Below, piece by piece: positions 16,727 through 25,202 of a stretch of DNA of 64,000 bases. The notes under the pieces are model-generated. The model ran no database searches. It was not told where the DNA came from and saw only the letters and a list, made by a program, of their open reading frames with translations. A program made the position numbers and the translations under genes. Position 1 is the stretch's first letter, and each line of letters begins with the position of its first letter. Source of the stretch: Pseudomonas maioricensis (GTDB taxonomy: Bacteria > Pseudomonadota > Gammaproteobacteria > Pseudomonadales > Pseudomonadaceae); the NCBI RefSeq assembly GCF_022790535.1, contig NZ_LOHG01000005.1, positions 1 to 64,000 on the forward strand, given 5' to 3'.

Positions 16727-18367
16727 ATGTTTAAAATTAAACCCATACGCCCCGAGGTGGCGACGCTGCTCGCCAGCGCCTTCTTGTTGCTCGGATTCAA
16801 CAGCACGCTGTGGCAGCACCTTTTGAGTATCACCGACCACAACGCAATGCTGCGTCTGGCGTTCGGTATTATGTTGTTTGGTGTTTTCAACATCACGCTC
16901 ACGTTACTGGCCTTTCGTAAAATATTTAAACCGGTGCTGATCGCCTTATTCATGATCAGTGCGGGCGTTGCTTATTTCATGAGCCGCTATGGGGTACTGA
17001 TCGACGCTGGCATGTTACGAAACTTCGCTGAGACCAACGCGACTGAAGTGTGGGATTTACTTTCACCTAAACTATTTATTTACATTTTGCTGCTTGGCCT
17101 GTTGCCGTCGTTCCTGTTGTGGAAGACACCCATTAACTATCGCCCGTTGCCCCGCGAGCTCATCAGCAAGACACTGGTCAGTATCGGCTGTGCTGCTGCT
17201 ATTGGCGGCATCGCATTACTCAACTATCAAGGCTTGTCATCACTGTTTCGCAACCACCACGAGTTACGCTTGATGGTCGTGCCCAGTAATTACATTGGTG
17301 CCTCAATTGGCTACCTGCGTGAACAAGTCGTTACCGCACAAAAACCCTTCGTGAAAGTGGGCGAAGATGCCACCCGGGACAGTGCCTGGACCGAGCGACC
17401 GCGCAAATCGTTAACCGTATTGGTCGTCGGTGAAAGTGCCCGCGCCGAGAACTTCGGCATCCTCGGATACAACCGGGATACAACGCCGCAGCTGCGAGCC
17501 GAGCAAGGGTTGATTGCCTTTACTGACGTTCATTCCTGCGGGACTGAGACAGCGGTGTCGGTGCCGTGCATGTTTTCCAATATGGGCCGCAAGAATTACG
17601 ACGCGTCCACAGCCAAAACAGAGGAAGGTCTGCTGGATGTACTCAAGCGTGCCGGAGTAGACGTGATCTGGCGTGACAACCAGTCTGGCTGCAAAGGTAC
17701 CTGTGACCGCGTTACGCTGCAGGATGTCAGCAACCTGAAAGACCCTGGCCTGTGCGCCAACAGTGAGTGCAGGGATGAAATTCTGCTGCAGGGGCTGCAG
17801 AACTTCATCGAGCACCTGGACAAAGACACCGTGCTGGTACTGCATCAAATGGGCAGCCACGGCCCGGAGTACTTCAAACGCTATCCGAAGGAATTTGAGA
17901 AATTTACCCCCGTCTGCGAAAGCAACGCGCTGGACAAGTGCAGCCGGGACAGCATCGTGAACGGCTATGACAATACCCTGCTCTACACCGATCATGTACT
18001 GGCGAGCCTGATTGATATCCTGCGCCGTAACCAGGCCAACGTAGACACCGCAATGATTTACCTTTCCGACCATGGTGAGTCGCTGGGCGAATACAACCTG
18101 TTCCTGCACGGCACGCCTTACATGCTTGCCCCGGACCAGCAAAAACACGTGCCCATGATGGTCTGGTTTTCGGATACCTATCAGCAGTCATTTGCCCTTG
18201 ATACGGCGTGTTTGCAACAAACACGTAATGCGCCCTTGAGCCAGGACAACCTGTTCCATTCAATGCTGGGTTTACTGAAGGTGCATACTCACGTCTACGA
18301 CCCATCGCTGGATATGTTTGCCGGTTGCAGCAACAGCACTGCAGACGGCGTATTGGCCAACAAATAA
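16727..18367 (+). CDS. eptA: Phosphoethanolamine-lipid A transferase, EptA family
   Basis: A 546-residue inner-membrane enzyme that transfers phosphoethanolamine from phosphatidylethanolamine to lipid A phosphates, lowering surface charge and polymyxin binding. Five membrane helices occupy about residues 12-170. The periplasmic sulfatase-fold domain shows the metal/nucleophile motifs VLVVGESARAENFGILGY, the CGTETAVSVPCMFS block (residues 271-284) carrying the phospho-acceptor Thr, and YLSDHGESLGEYNLFLHG. Disulphide cysteines (CKGTCD, CANSEC, CESNALDKC) are typical. I prefer the ATG at 16727 over the GTG 15 nt earlier. Divergent from the Ais-like operon; a ColR-like regulator and FetAB follow on the same strand. 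Confidence 0.92.
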   Translation: MFKIKPIRPEVATLLASAFLLLGFNSTLWQHLLSITDHNAMLRLAFGIMLFGVFNITLTLLAFRKIFKPVLIALFMISAGVAYFMSRYGVLIDAGMLRNFAETNATEVWDLLSPKLFIYILLLGLLPSFLLWKTPINYRPLPRELISKTLVSIGCAAAIGGIALLNYQGLSSLFRNHHELRLMVVPSNYIGASIGYLREQVVTAQKPFVKVGEDATRDSAWTERPRKSLTVLVVGESARAENFGILGYNRDTTPQLRAEQGLIAFTDVHSCGTETAVSVPCMFSNMGRKNYDASTAKTEEGLLDVLKRAGVDVIWRDNQSGCKGTCDRVTLQDVSNLKDPGLCANSECRDEILLQGLQNFIEHLDKDTVLVLHQMGSHGPEYFKRYPKEFEKFTPVCESNALDKCSRDSIVNGYDNTLLYTDHVLASLIDILRRNQANVDTAMIYLSDHGESLGEYNLFLHGTPYMLAPDQQKHVPMMVWFSDTYQQSFALDTACLQQTRNAPLSQDNLFHSMLGLLKVHTHVYDPSLDMFAGCSNSTADGVLANK

Positions 18368-18429
18368 AAGACGTCATGCCGGGGATAAAAAGCGACAGTC
18401 CCAGCAGACCACACAATAATGTGAGCCCG

Positions 18430-19104
18430 ATGCGCATACTTGTTATCGAAGACCATAAAGACATCCTCGCCAACGTCTTAGAGTATTTCACGCTCAAGGG
18501 CTGCGAAGTCGTCGGTGCGCTGGATGGCCTCACAGGGCTGCATCTGGCGACGACGGGGAATTTCGACGCGATCATTCTCGACCTGATGCTGCCCGGCATG
18601 GACGGTAATCTGCTCTGCCGAAAGCTGCGGGAGGATGCACGACAGAACGTTCCGGTACTCATGCTGACTGCCCGTGACCAACTGGAAGACCGTTTGACCG
18701 GGTTCCACGTAGGCGCCGACGATTACATCGTCAAACCTTTCGCCCTCTCGGAGTTATATGCCCGGGTTGAAGCGGTGACATGGCGCTCCACCGGCCTGAA
18801 AAAGAACGTGCTGAAGATCCATGATCTGACTTACGACCTGGATTCGCTGGAGGTCAGGCGAGGCGGCACATTGCTCAAACTCAACCCGACCAACAGGCTG
18901 CTGCTTGAATTACTGATGCGCAAAAGCCCAATGGTGGTGAAACGCAAAGAGTTCGAGCAGGCTATCTGGGGTAGCAATGCACCAGATTCCGACAGCCTGC
19001 GCACCAGCCTGTACACACTGCGCAAAACCATCGACAAACCCTTCGATACGCCGTTACTGCACACCGTTCATGGCATGGGCTACAAGCTGCAAGGACCGCG
19101 TTAA
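18430..19104 (+). CDS. ColR-like OmpR-family response regulator (no adjacent kinase)
   Basis: A 224-residue two-component regulator with an N-terminal receiver (phospho-acceptor Asp51 in IILDLMLPGMDG, acidic pocket IED, conserved Lys in DDYIVKPFALSE) and a C-terminal OmpR-type winged helix. Segments such as LTYDLDSLEVRR, LLKLNPTNRLLLELLMRKSP, APDSDSLRTSLYTLRKTIDKPFD and LLHTVHGMGYKL closely resemble Pseudomonas ColR as I recall it, so this looks like a ColR paralogue. No histidine kinase lies beside it; its partner must be elsewhere, perhaps ColS. It follows the EptA-type gene by 62 nt and precedes fetA by 76 nt. No clear ribosome binding site is seen, and a GTG three codons earlier is possible. 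Confidence 0.85.
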   Translation: MRILVIEDHKDILANVLEYFTLKGCEVVGALDGLTGLHLATTGNFDAIILDLMLPGMDGNLLCRKLREDARQNVPVLMLTARDQLEDRLTGFHVGADDYIVKPFALSELYARVEAVTWRSTGLKKNVLKIHDLTYDLDSLEVRRGGTLLKLNPTNRLLLELLMRKSPMVVKRKEFEQAIWGSNAPDSDSLRTSLYTLRKTIDKPFDTPLLHTVHGMGYKLQGPR

Positions 19105-19180
19105 GTAACGGAGCTTCTTGTATTTACCCTGATGGCGCGAGCAAACTTCACCGTTAACCTTGCGCTTTTGGAGTCTGTAC

Positions 19181-19891
19181 TTGTCGTCACCCACCCCGCC
19201 GAGCATTCAAGACTCCAAACTGGTCGAAGCCCGCGCGCTCAGTCGCATGGATCAGAGCAACGCTGTGCAACTGCTGCACCCGGTGAATTTCACCTTGAGC
19301 GCCGGCGACAGAGTGGTGATAACCGGCTCGTCCGGGTCTGGAAAAAGTGTTTTTTTGCGCACATTGGCTTTACTGGATGCGCCCGGTTCCGGTGAGGTGG
19401 TCTGGCGAAATCATCCTGTTGTGGCTGCGCAGATCCCTGCTTACCGCAGTCGGGTTTGCTACATTGCGCAACGTCCAGCACTGGTCGATGGCACGGTTGA
19501 GGACAACCTGCGTTTTCCCTACAGCCTGAATATCTTCAAACAGCAGACCTTTGATATTGAGAAAGCCAGAGCGCTTCTGCGCCAGGCTGGCAAACCAGAA
19601 AGCTTTCTATTGAAGACCGCAGAGGACCTTTCCGGTGGTGAGGCCCAGGTCGTTTCGCTGATTCGCGCTATTCAGCTAGACCCGGAAGTCATGCTGCTGG
19701 ACGAACCCACTGCCGCGCTGGACCCTCAATCATCCAGAGAAGTGGAGGCATTGGTCGATGCGTGGTTTGCAAATGACACCGCAGCCAAGCGTGCCTATAT
19801 ATGGGTCTCCCATGATCACGATCAGGCGCAACGGATGAGCAACATCCGACTTGAAATGCACGCAGGTGTGCTGACGGCCATGGATCACTGA
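19181..19891 (+). CDS. fetA: ABC transporter ATP-binding protein, FetA-like iron exporter
   Basis: A 236-residue ABC ATPase that would power the FetB-like permease encoded next to it. Walker A is [16 protein letters not shown], the Q-loop region reads YIAQRPALVDGTVEDNLRFPY, the signature is LSGGEAQVVSLIRA and Walker B with the catalytic Glu is VMLLDEPTAALD, followed by the switch His in VSHDHDQ. I chose the TTG because GGAG lies seven nt before it; an earlier in-frame TTG lacks a site. Its TGA overlaps the fetB ATG by one base. In E. coli FetAB lowers cytoplasmic iron and protects against oxidative stress. Here it follows a ColR-like regulator, and ColRS is known to respond to excess iron and zinc. 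Confidence 0.82.
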   Translation: MSSPTPPSIQDSKLVEARALSRMDQSNAVQLLHPVNFTLSAGDRVVITGSSGSGKSVFLRTLALLDAPGSGEVVWRNHPVVAAQIPAYRSRVCYIAQRPALVDGTVEDNLRFPYSLNIFKQQTFDIEKARALLRQAGKPESFLLKTAEDLSGGEAQVVSLIRAIQLDPEVMLLDEPTAALDPQSSREVEALVDAWFANDTAAKRAYIWVSHDHDQAQRMSNIRLEMHAGVLTAMDH

Positions 19892-20685
19892 TGAATTATC
19901 AAAGCTTGTCGGCGGCGGATATCGCCATTGCAGCGTGCCTGATATTGATCAACGGCGCGTTGTCTCTGGGCTTGAAACTGGGGCTGGGCCGCCAGTTGAT
20001 CTGGGCCTCGATACGGACCGTGGTTCAGTTACTTGCCATCGGCTACATCCTCGGCTGGGTGTTCGAATTTGCCTACTGGTATGTGGTGTTGCCGCTGATG
20101 TGCCTGATGACGCTCATCGCCGGTGTTTCTGCGGCCGGCCGTGGCAAACGCACCTACGCCGGGCGCCGCGTGGACAGCACTGTTTCGGTGTGGGGCAGCT
20201 CCTGGCTGGTGACCGCTATCGGCTTGCTGCTAGTCATCCAGATTCGCCCCTGGTACGAACCGCAATATGCGATTCCGATTCTGGGCATGATCCTGGGCAA
20301 CACGCTGACTGGTGTATCACTGGGCATTGAACGCATGATGCAGGAACTCTCGTCAGGGCGAAGCACTGTGGAGATGATCCTCGCACTGGGCGGCTCGCGC
20401 TGGGAGGCCGCCCAAATGGCGGCGCGACAAGCCGTCAGAGCGGGCATGACCCCGACCCTGAATCAGATGAGTGTGGTGGGCATTGTCAGCTTGCCGGGCA
20501 TGATGACCGGTCAGGTGCTGGCCGGACAATCCCCCGCCGAAGCCGTACGCTACCAGATTGTGATCATGTTTCTGATTGCCGCGTCTTCAGCGCTGGGAAC
20601 GGTGTGTGCGGTATTGCTGACTTACCGCCGTCTGTTCTCGGCTGATCATCGTTTCATGATGCACAAGCTGACCACCAGGGTCTGA
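19891..20685 (+). CDS. fetB: FetB/YbbM-family ABC permease (UPF0014)
   Basis: A 264-residue inner-membrane protein with about seven hydrophobic helices, typical of the UPF0014/FetB family. Recognisable family segments are LKLGLGRQLIWASIRTVVQLLAIGYIL, split over helix 2, PILGMILGNTLTGVSLGIERM in the middle and the cytoplasmic coupling region LALGGSRWEAA, then NQMSVVGIVSLPGMMTGQVLAGQSP. The start codon is coupled to fetA by a TGATG-type overlap. The pair forms a complete exporter. A REP-type element follows the gene. Confidence 0.85.
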   Translation: MNYQSLSAADIAIAACLILINGALSLGLKLGLGRQLIWASIRTVVQLLAIGYILGWVFEFAYWYVVLPLMCLMTLIAGVSAAGRGKRTYAGRRVDSTVSVWGSSWLVTAIGLLLVIQIRPWYEPQYAIPILGMILGNTLTGVSLGIERMMQELSSGRSTVEMILALGGSRWEAAQMAARQAVRAGMTPTLNQMSVVGIVSLPGMMTGQVLAGQSPAEAVRYQIVIMFLIAASSALGTVCAVLLTYRRLFSADHRFMMHKLTTRV

Positions 20686-20724
20686 ACACGCCGCGATCGT
20701 TAAACTCATCGCACATCCGGATCC

Positions 20725-20763
20725 TGTAGGAGCCATCGGAGGTTACGACGGTCGCGAAGCGGT
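20725..20763. repeat. GTAGGAGC-type REP element (left half)
   Basis: This 39-nt stretch beginning TGTAGGAGCCATCGGAGG is identical to the left half of the element at 23506. The complementary right arm is missing or degenerate after it, so it is probably a decayed or solitary REP copy between fetB and the LysR gene. Confidence 0.7.
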
Positions 20764-20810
20764 CTACCAGACGTAATCCAATCGCAGCCTTTCGTCGCAA
20801 CAACCAGCCC

Positions 20811-21716
20811 TCAACCACCCAACGCTTTAATGAACCCGATAAACGCCCGCAACGGCGCAGGCACATTGCGCCGCCCCGGGTAATAGAGCATCAACCCCGG
20901 CTCGTCCGGGCACCAGTCGCTCAACAACACCTGCAGCTTCCCGTCAGCAAGACTTTGCGCCACAGCGTGTTCCAGAACGAACGCGACCCCCAGACCACTT
21001 TCGGCAGCCTCTATCATCAGGGCCATTCGGTTGACGGTCAGCGAACCCGGCACATCGAGCTCTATTTCCTCGCCCTGACGCCCAAACTCCCAGGCGTAGC
21101 GCTCACCTCTGGGCATTCTGACCCGGATACATTTATGCGCCATCAGGTCTGCAGGATGCGCAGGACGGCCGTATTGCTGAAGATAATCTGGAGACGCCAC
21201 GGGAACAAAACGTGCCTTGCCACCAAACGCCACTCCAATCATATCGGCCGGAACACTCGCGCCCAGTCGAATACCTGCGTCACAGCCATCAGCGACGATG
21301 TCCACCGGCCGCTCTTCGTGACGTAGCTCAAGCTCGATGCCCGGATGGAGCCTCATGAAGTCCGGCACCACCTCTTTCAACAAATAACGTGCCGCGGCAA
21401 ACGGGGTATTGATGCGCAGCTCCCCGCTGATGCGGCCCTCATGCTGTTGATTGATTTCGTCGAGGGCGACGCTCAGGTCGCCGAGTATTGGCCGAATACG
21501 ACACAGGAAAGCCGCACCCTCCACCGTCAGCGCAACGCTGCGCGTGGTGCGATGAAACAGGCGCAGTTTGAGTGTGTGCTCAAGCTCGGTAATCGCATGA
21601 CTGAGGCTCGACGGCGCCATCTCAAGCGAATGAGCTGCGCGGCGGAAGCTGCCGATATCAGCGACGGCCAACGCCATACGCAGGCTTTTCAAATTGAGCT
21701 CGTTGATTAGTGGCAA
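20811..21716 (-). CDS. LysR-family transcriptional regulator
   Basis: A 301-residue LysR-type regulator. The N-terminal winged helix is clear (LRMALAVADIGSFRRAAHSLEMAPSSLSHAITELEHTLKLRLFHRTTRSVALT, about residues 12-65) and is followed by a periplasmic-binding-protein-like effector domain of normal length. It is divergent from a short-chain dehydrogenase across 95 bp, the classical LysR arrangement, so that gene is the likely target. The effector is unknown. The start codon is TTG; a second TTG eight codons later is possible and I see no strong ribosome binding site for either. Confidence 0.88.
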   Translation of the reverse strand: MPLINELNLKSLRMALAVADIGSFRRAAHSLEMAPSSLSHAITELEHTLKLRLFHRTTRSVALTVEGAAFLCRIRPILGDLSVALDEINQQHEGRISGELRINTPFAAARYLLKEVVPDFMRLHPGIELELRHEERPVDIVADGCDAGIRLGASVPADMIGVAFGGKARFVPVASPDYLQQYGRPAHPADLMAHKCIRVRMPRGERYAWEFGRQGEEIELDVPGSLTVNRMALMIEAAESGLGVAFVLEHAVAQSLADGKLQVLLSDWCPDEPGLMLYYPGRRNVPAPLRAFIGFIKALGG

Positions 21717-21811
21717 TTTTCGATCAGCCTGTTCGTGATTGATGGTCTATTCAGAACAGCATGACAGTCCCATTCTTGGTTTGAAATACACACATAAATG
21801 AGGACATCAAC

Positions 21812-22660
21812 ATGAGCACTTCATGGTTTATCACCGGAGCAAACTCCGGCTTCGGCAGACTGATGACCGAAACGCTGCTTAAACGCGGTGACCGGGTTGC
21901 TGCAACCTACCGCAGCGCCGGGGCACTCGACGACCTGACAAAAACCTATCCGGCGGCACTCATCCCCATTCAACTGGACCTCACTGATAGCGAACGCATC
22001 GTCCCGGCTGTTGCTGAAGCATTTCAGGCACTGGGGCATATCGACATCGTTATCAGCAATGCCGGTTACGGAACGTTTGGTGCAGCAGAAGAGCTTTCGT
22101 CGGACCAGATCAGGCGCCAGATCGAGACCAATCTGCTCGGCTCGATTTTTTTTATCCAAGCGCTGTTACCTCATCTGCGTAAACAACGGAAAGGCCGGGT
22201 TTTGCAGGTCAGCTCTGAAGGTGGCAGGATCAGTTATCCGGGCTTTAGCCTGTACCACGCCAGCAAATGGGGTCAGGAAGGTTTTATCGAAGCAGTGGCT
22301 CAGGAAGTCGCGCCCTTTGGCATCCAGATGTGCCTGTTGGAGCCCGGCCCGACGGGTACGAACTTCCTGGCAGGCATCGACAGTGCGCAACCGTCAGCGG
22401 CTTATGAAAACAGCCCGGTGGGCGACCTGCGTAAACGCCTCGAAAGTGGCGAATTCAGTCCGTCCATGGGTGATGCGATCAAAATTGCCAACGAGATGAT
22501 CGCGATTGCACAGGCTGACGTGATGCCGCTTCGAGTGCCGCTGGGCAGTATTGCCTGGAACAATATCACTGCGAAATTAACCGAGCGCCAAACGTTGCTG
22601 AGCACTCAGAAAGACCAGGCTTATCGTTGTGATGTCGACGCGAAACAAGCATCCCGATAA
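21812..22660 (+). CDS. Short-chain dehydrogenase/reductase
   Basis: A 282-residue classical SDR oxidoreductase. The NAD(P) Rossmann motif is TGANSGFGR (residues ~8-16), the NNAG equivalent is SNAGYG, the catalytic Ser follows VLQVSSEGG and the YxxxK pair is YHASK. Lengths and the LLEPGPTGTNFLAG segment resemble oxidoreductases of the LysR-linked type common in pseudomonads. GAGGA precedes the ATG by nine nt. The substrate cannot be inferred. Likely controlled by the divergent LysR gene. Confidence 0.88.
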   Translation: MSTSWFITGANSGFGRLMTETLLKRGDRVAATYRSAGALDDLTKTYPAALIPIQLDLTDSERIVPAVAEAFQALGHIDIVISNAGYGTFGAAEELSSDQIRRQIETNLLGSIFFIQALLPHLRKQRKGRVLQVSSEGGRISYPGFSLYHASKWGQEGFIEAVAQEVAPFGIQMCLLEPGPTGTNFLAGIDSAQPSAAYENSPVGDLRKRLESGEFSPSMGDAIKIANEMIAIAQADVMPLRVPLGSIAWNNITAKLTERQTLLSTQKDQAYRCDVDAKQASR

Positions 22661-22813
22661 CTCGATAAAGCGTTACGCGCCCGGCAGATAATCATGAGTA
22701 TGAATTTCATCAATTCCGACAATCAACGGAAGCATTTGAAATTATTAATGAAATAGCGTCCCCTTGCGAGCCGCGACACATCGTGTTGCATCCGCAAGCC
22801 AGGAGCTTTTGTT

Positions 22814-23476
22814 TTGCCCCTCACGTTCAAAGATTTAAAAACCGCGTCACTCATGCTGCTGCTCAAGCTGGTACTGACGGGCGTTGTTTTCGGGATGCTC
22901 TGGCTGGATATCGCCGTATTTGATACGCAGTTGCTGGAAATTTCATTTACCGAAATCACTCAGGAACTGATGCTCTTCGCCTGCGCCCTGCTCTTCTGGT
23001 TTTCACCGGCCAATGAGGGGCAGAAAGGCTTCAAGACACTGGTCGCAGGTTTCTTTGCCTGCCTGTTGATGAGGGAGCTCGACGGCCTTTTTGACCCTAT
23101 CAGTCACAGCGCCTGGTGCTGGCCATTTCTGCTGATCGCCATTACGTCAGTGACGATTGCGTTCAACCCGGCAAACCGTCAGGACACACTCCGCGCTTTG
23201 GCAGCCTTCACCCGAACACCGGCGTTCGGGACCTTGTCGACCGGATTGTGCGTGCTGGTATTTTCCCGGGTATTTGGCATGGGAGCGCTATGGCATCTGA
23301 TTCTGGACGACGGTTATGCGCGCCTGGCCAAGACAGCGGTAGAAGAAGGGGTGGAACTGATGACCTACGCCATGTGGTTGGTGGGCAGTCTGGATTACTG
23401 CCTGCAACAGAGGTCTGTTGCTGCACATGCCCACGGCACACTGGATGCGTCAAAGCTGCAAACAAGCGGGATCTGA
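22814..23476 (+). CDS. Conserved-looking membrane protein of unknown function
   Basis: A 220-residue protein with about five hydrophobic segments (residues ~10-30, 45-65, 72-90, 98-115 and 135-165) and short charged loops such as FNPANRQDTLRALAAF. I do not recognise its family and see no catalytic motif. The start is TTG with AGGAG eight nt upstream; the hydrophobic pattern and codon use support a real gene. It is flanked by the SDR gene 150 bp upstream and a REP element downstream, and is probably monocistronic. Confidence 0.7.
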   Translation: MPLTFKDLKTASLMLLLKLVLTGVVFGMLWLDIAVFDTQLLEISFTEITQELMLFACALLFWFSPANEGQKGFKTLVAGFFACLLMRELDGLFDPISHSAWCWPFLLIAITSVTIAFNPANRQDTLRALAAFTRTPAFGTLSTGLCVLVFSRVFGMGALWHLILDDGYARLAKTAVEEGVELMTYAMWLVGSLDYCLQQRSVAAHAHGTLDASKLQTSGI

Positions 23477-23505
23477 TTGCTCATCGAAATCGCAACTCTG
23501 ATCCC

Positions 23506-23594
23506 TGTAGGAGCCATCGGAGGTTACGACGGTCGCGAAGCGGTATGTCAGTCACACCGCTATCGCAGCCTCGCGGAGCTCGTCAGCTCCTACA
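23506..23594. repeat. GTAGGAGC-type REP element (paired)
   Basis: It starts TGTAGGAGCCATCGGAGG and ends with the complementary AGCTCCTACA, so the outer ~10 nt pair as a hairpin; the inner parts are only partly complementary. The left half is identical to the element at 20725. It lies between two convergent genes. Confidence 0.75.
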
Positions 23595-23632
23595 AAACCG
23601 TAGTCGCATAAATCGAATCTTGTCCCAACCAA

Positions 23633-24229
23633 TCAAACGCTGTCTGAGACACCCAACAGCTGTCTGGTCGTGCTCATAGACGTCTGCAATGGCTGCCCAT
23701 CGCGTTGCAGCTTGTTCAGCAGGCTCGCACCCAGCCACATCTGATACAGCGTTTCGGCCAGCTGTCGCGCGTCGTTGCCAGGCAAGCAACCGTCGGCCTG
23801 GCCCTGCTTGATGCAGGCGGTGATGCGCGACACGATTTGCTCTGCACCGTCACGTAATGTGATGCGCATCGACTCGGACAAGTCAGCCACTTCGGCGCTC
23901 AGCTTGACCACCAGGCACTCATTGCCACTGAACGGCTCGACGCATCGCTGCTGCCATCCCAACCAATAATCCATCAGTCGCTCGCAAGGCGTTAACCCTG
24001 GCAGCGCAAGACGTCGATCCATGTCCGCCAGATAGCCCGCGAAGTAATCTTCGAGCAAGGCTTGCCCGTACTGCTCCTTGGATTTGAAGTAGTGGTAGAA
24101 CGAGCCTTTGGGCACGCCAGCCACTTGCAGGAGCTCGCTGAGCCCCACACTGGTAAAGCCCTTGCCCGCCATCATGCGGTGGCCGGTGTCGAGCAAATGC
24201 TGGCGGGTATCGTCATAAGTTGGTTTCAT
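23633..24229 (-). CDS. nemR: NemR-type TetR/AcrR repressor
   Basis: A 198-residue TetR-family repressor. The helix-turn-helix is GLSELLQVAGVPKGSFYHYFKSKEQYG (residues ~29-55). The protein resembles E. coli NemR throughout as I recall it, including the redox-active Cys region NECLVVKLSAEVADLSESMR (Cys105, equivalent to Cys106 of NemR) and the C-terminal LYQMWLGASLLNKL. NemR is inactivated by electrophiles and bleach, which frees detoxification genes. Here the target genes lie divergently next door, and the same 15-bp operator precedes nemR and both targets. The ATG at 24229 is chosen over a longer frame because the operator lies inside that extension. Confidence 0.88.
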   Translation of the reverse strand: MKPTYDDTRQHLLDTGHRMMAGKGFTSVGLSELLQVAGVPKGSFYHYFKSKEQYGQALLEDYFAGYLADMDRRLALPGLTPCERLMDYWLGWQQRCVEPFSGNECLVVKLSAEVADLSESMRITLRDGAEQIVSRITACIKQGQADGCLPGNDARQLAETLYQMWLGASLLNKLQRDGQPLQTSMSTTRQLLGVSDSV

Positions 24230-24249
24230 GCGCGAAAAATAGCAAACAT

Positions 24250-24264
24250 TAGACCAGTCGTCTA
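24250..24264. promoter_or_regulatory. NemR operator copy 1 (autoregulation)
   Basis: TAGACCAGTCGTCTA, an imperfect palindrome 20 bp upstream of the nemR ATG. It is the exact reverse complement of the copy at 24326. Position and repetition next to a TetR gene indicate the NemR binding site. Confidence 0.8.
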
Positions 24265-24325
24265 GTTTTGAACCAACCTCCCGTGTACGAGACAAACCTT
24301 CAGGGCAGCAATCTGAAAAAAACTC

Positions 24326-24340
24326 TAGACGACTGGTCTA
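24326..24340. promoter_or_regulatory. NemR operator copy 2 (DJ-1/PfpI-like gene)
   Basis: TAGACGACTGGTCTA, 100 bp upstream of the DJ-1/PfpI-like gene and identical in reverse to copy 1. The two copies lie 61 bp apart within the divergent promoter region. Confidence 0.8.
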
Positions 24341-24440
24341 TTTTCAATCTAAGCTCTGCTCCATCGGTCACCAGAAGCACTGGCGCCGTAGATGTCCACT
24401 CTGCTTCATTGACCAACCTTTCCTCTTCAAGGAGTGCTTT

Positions 24441-25118
24441 ATGAAAATTCTTATGGTTCTGACCTCTCACGATCAACTGGGTAACACCGGCAAAAAAACC
24501 GGCTTCTGGCTTGAAGAGTTTGCCGCTCCCTATTTCGCCTTCAAGGATGCCGGTGCCGAGATCACCGTCGTCTCCCCGGCCGGCGGTCAGCCACCGCTCG
24601 ATCCAAAAAGTGACGAGCCGGATGCGCAAACCGCTGAGACGGATCGTTTCCGCAAAGACCCTGAGGCGCAACGCGTCCTCGCCAACACCGGCCTGCTGTC
24701 GGGTGTCCGCGCTGAAGACTTCGATGCCGTCTTCTACCCAGGTGGCCACGGCCCATTGTGGGATCTGGCCGTAGACAAGGACTCTATTGCACTGATTGAA
24801 GCCTTTGACCGTAGCAACAAGCCTCACGGCTTCGTCTGCCACGCACCGGGTGTGCTGATTAATGTCAAAGGTGCAGACGGCAAGCCATTGGTCAGCGGTC
24901 GTAAAGTCACCGGTTTTACTAACTCTGAAGAAGAAGCCGTTGGCCTGACCAATGTGGTGCCGTTCCTGATCGAAGACGAGTTCCAGCGTCTGGGCGGCGA
25001 CTATTCGAAGATTGGCGATTGGCAGGTTTATGTAGTTGAAGACGGGCAACTGGTGACTGGCCAGAACCCTGCCAGCTCCGCAGCAGTCGCTGCAGCGTTA
25101 CTGAAAAAACTGGGCTGA
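24441..25118 (+). CDS. DJ-1/PfpI-family protein (type 1 GATase-like, Hsp31-type)
   Basis: A 225-residue DJ-1/PfpI-superfamily protein. The conserved acid is in the GFWLEEFAAPYFAFKDAGAEIT segment, and the nucleophile elbow is GFVCHAPGVL with the catalytic Cys followed by His; FYPGGHGPLWDL is the oxyanion-side loop. Members of this subfamily act as glutathione-independent glyoxalases or stress-induced deglycase-like enzymes on methylglyoxal. That fits control by an electrophile-sensing NemR repressor whose operator lies upstream. AAGGAG-type site (caaggag) precedes the ATG. It is followed by the NemA-like reductase, which has its own operator. Confidence 0.87.
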   Translation: MKILMVLTSHDQLGNTGKKTGFWLEEFAAPYFAFKDAGAEITVVSPAGGQPPLDPKSDEPDAQTAETDRFRKDPEAQRVLANTGLLSGVRAEDFDAVFYPGGHGPLWDLAVDKDSIALIEAFDRSNKPHGFVCHAPGVLINVKGADGKPLVSGRKVTGFTNSEEEAVGLTNVVPFLIEDEFQRLGGDYSKIGDWQVYVVEDGQLVTGQNPASSAAVAAALLKKLG

Positions 25119-25202
25119 CTCTCACGCTTCAAACGCCCTGCGACACGATTACCGTGGACGCCAAGCCGACCGGCAAAGCGTCCATTATTTTTAGATGAAA
25201 AA

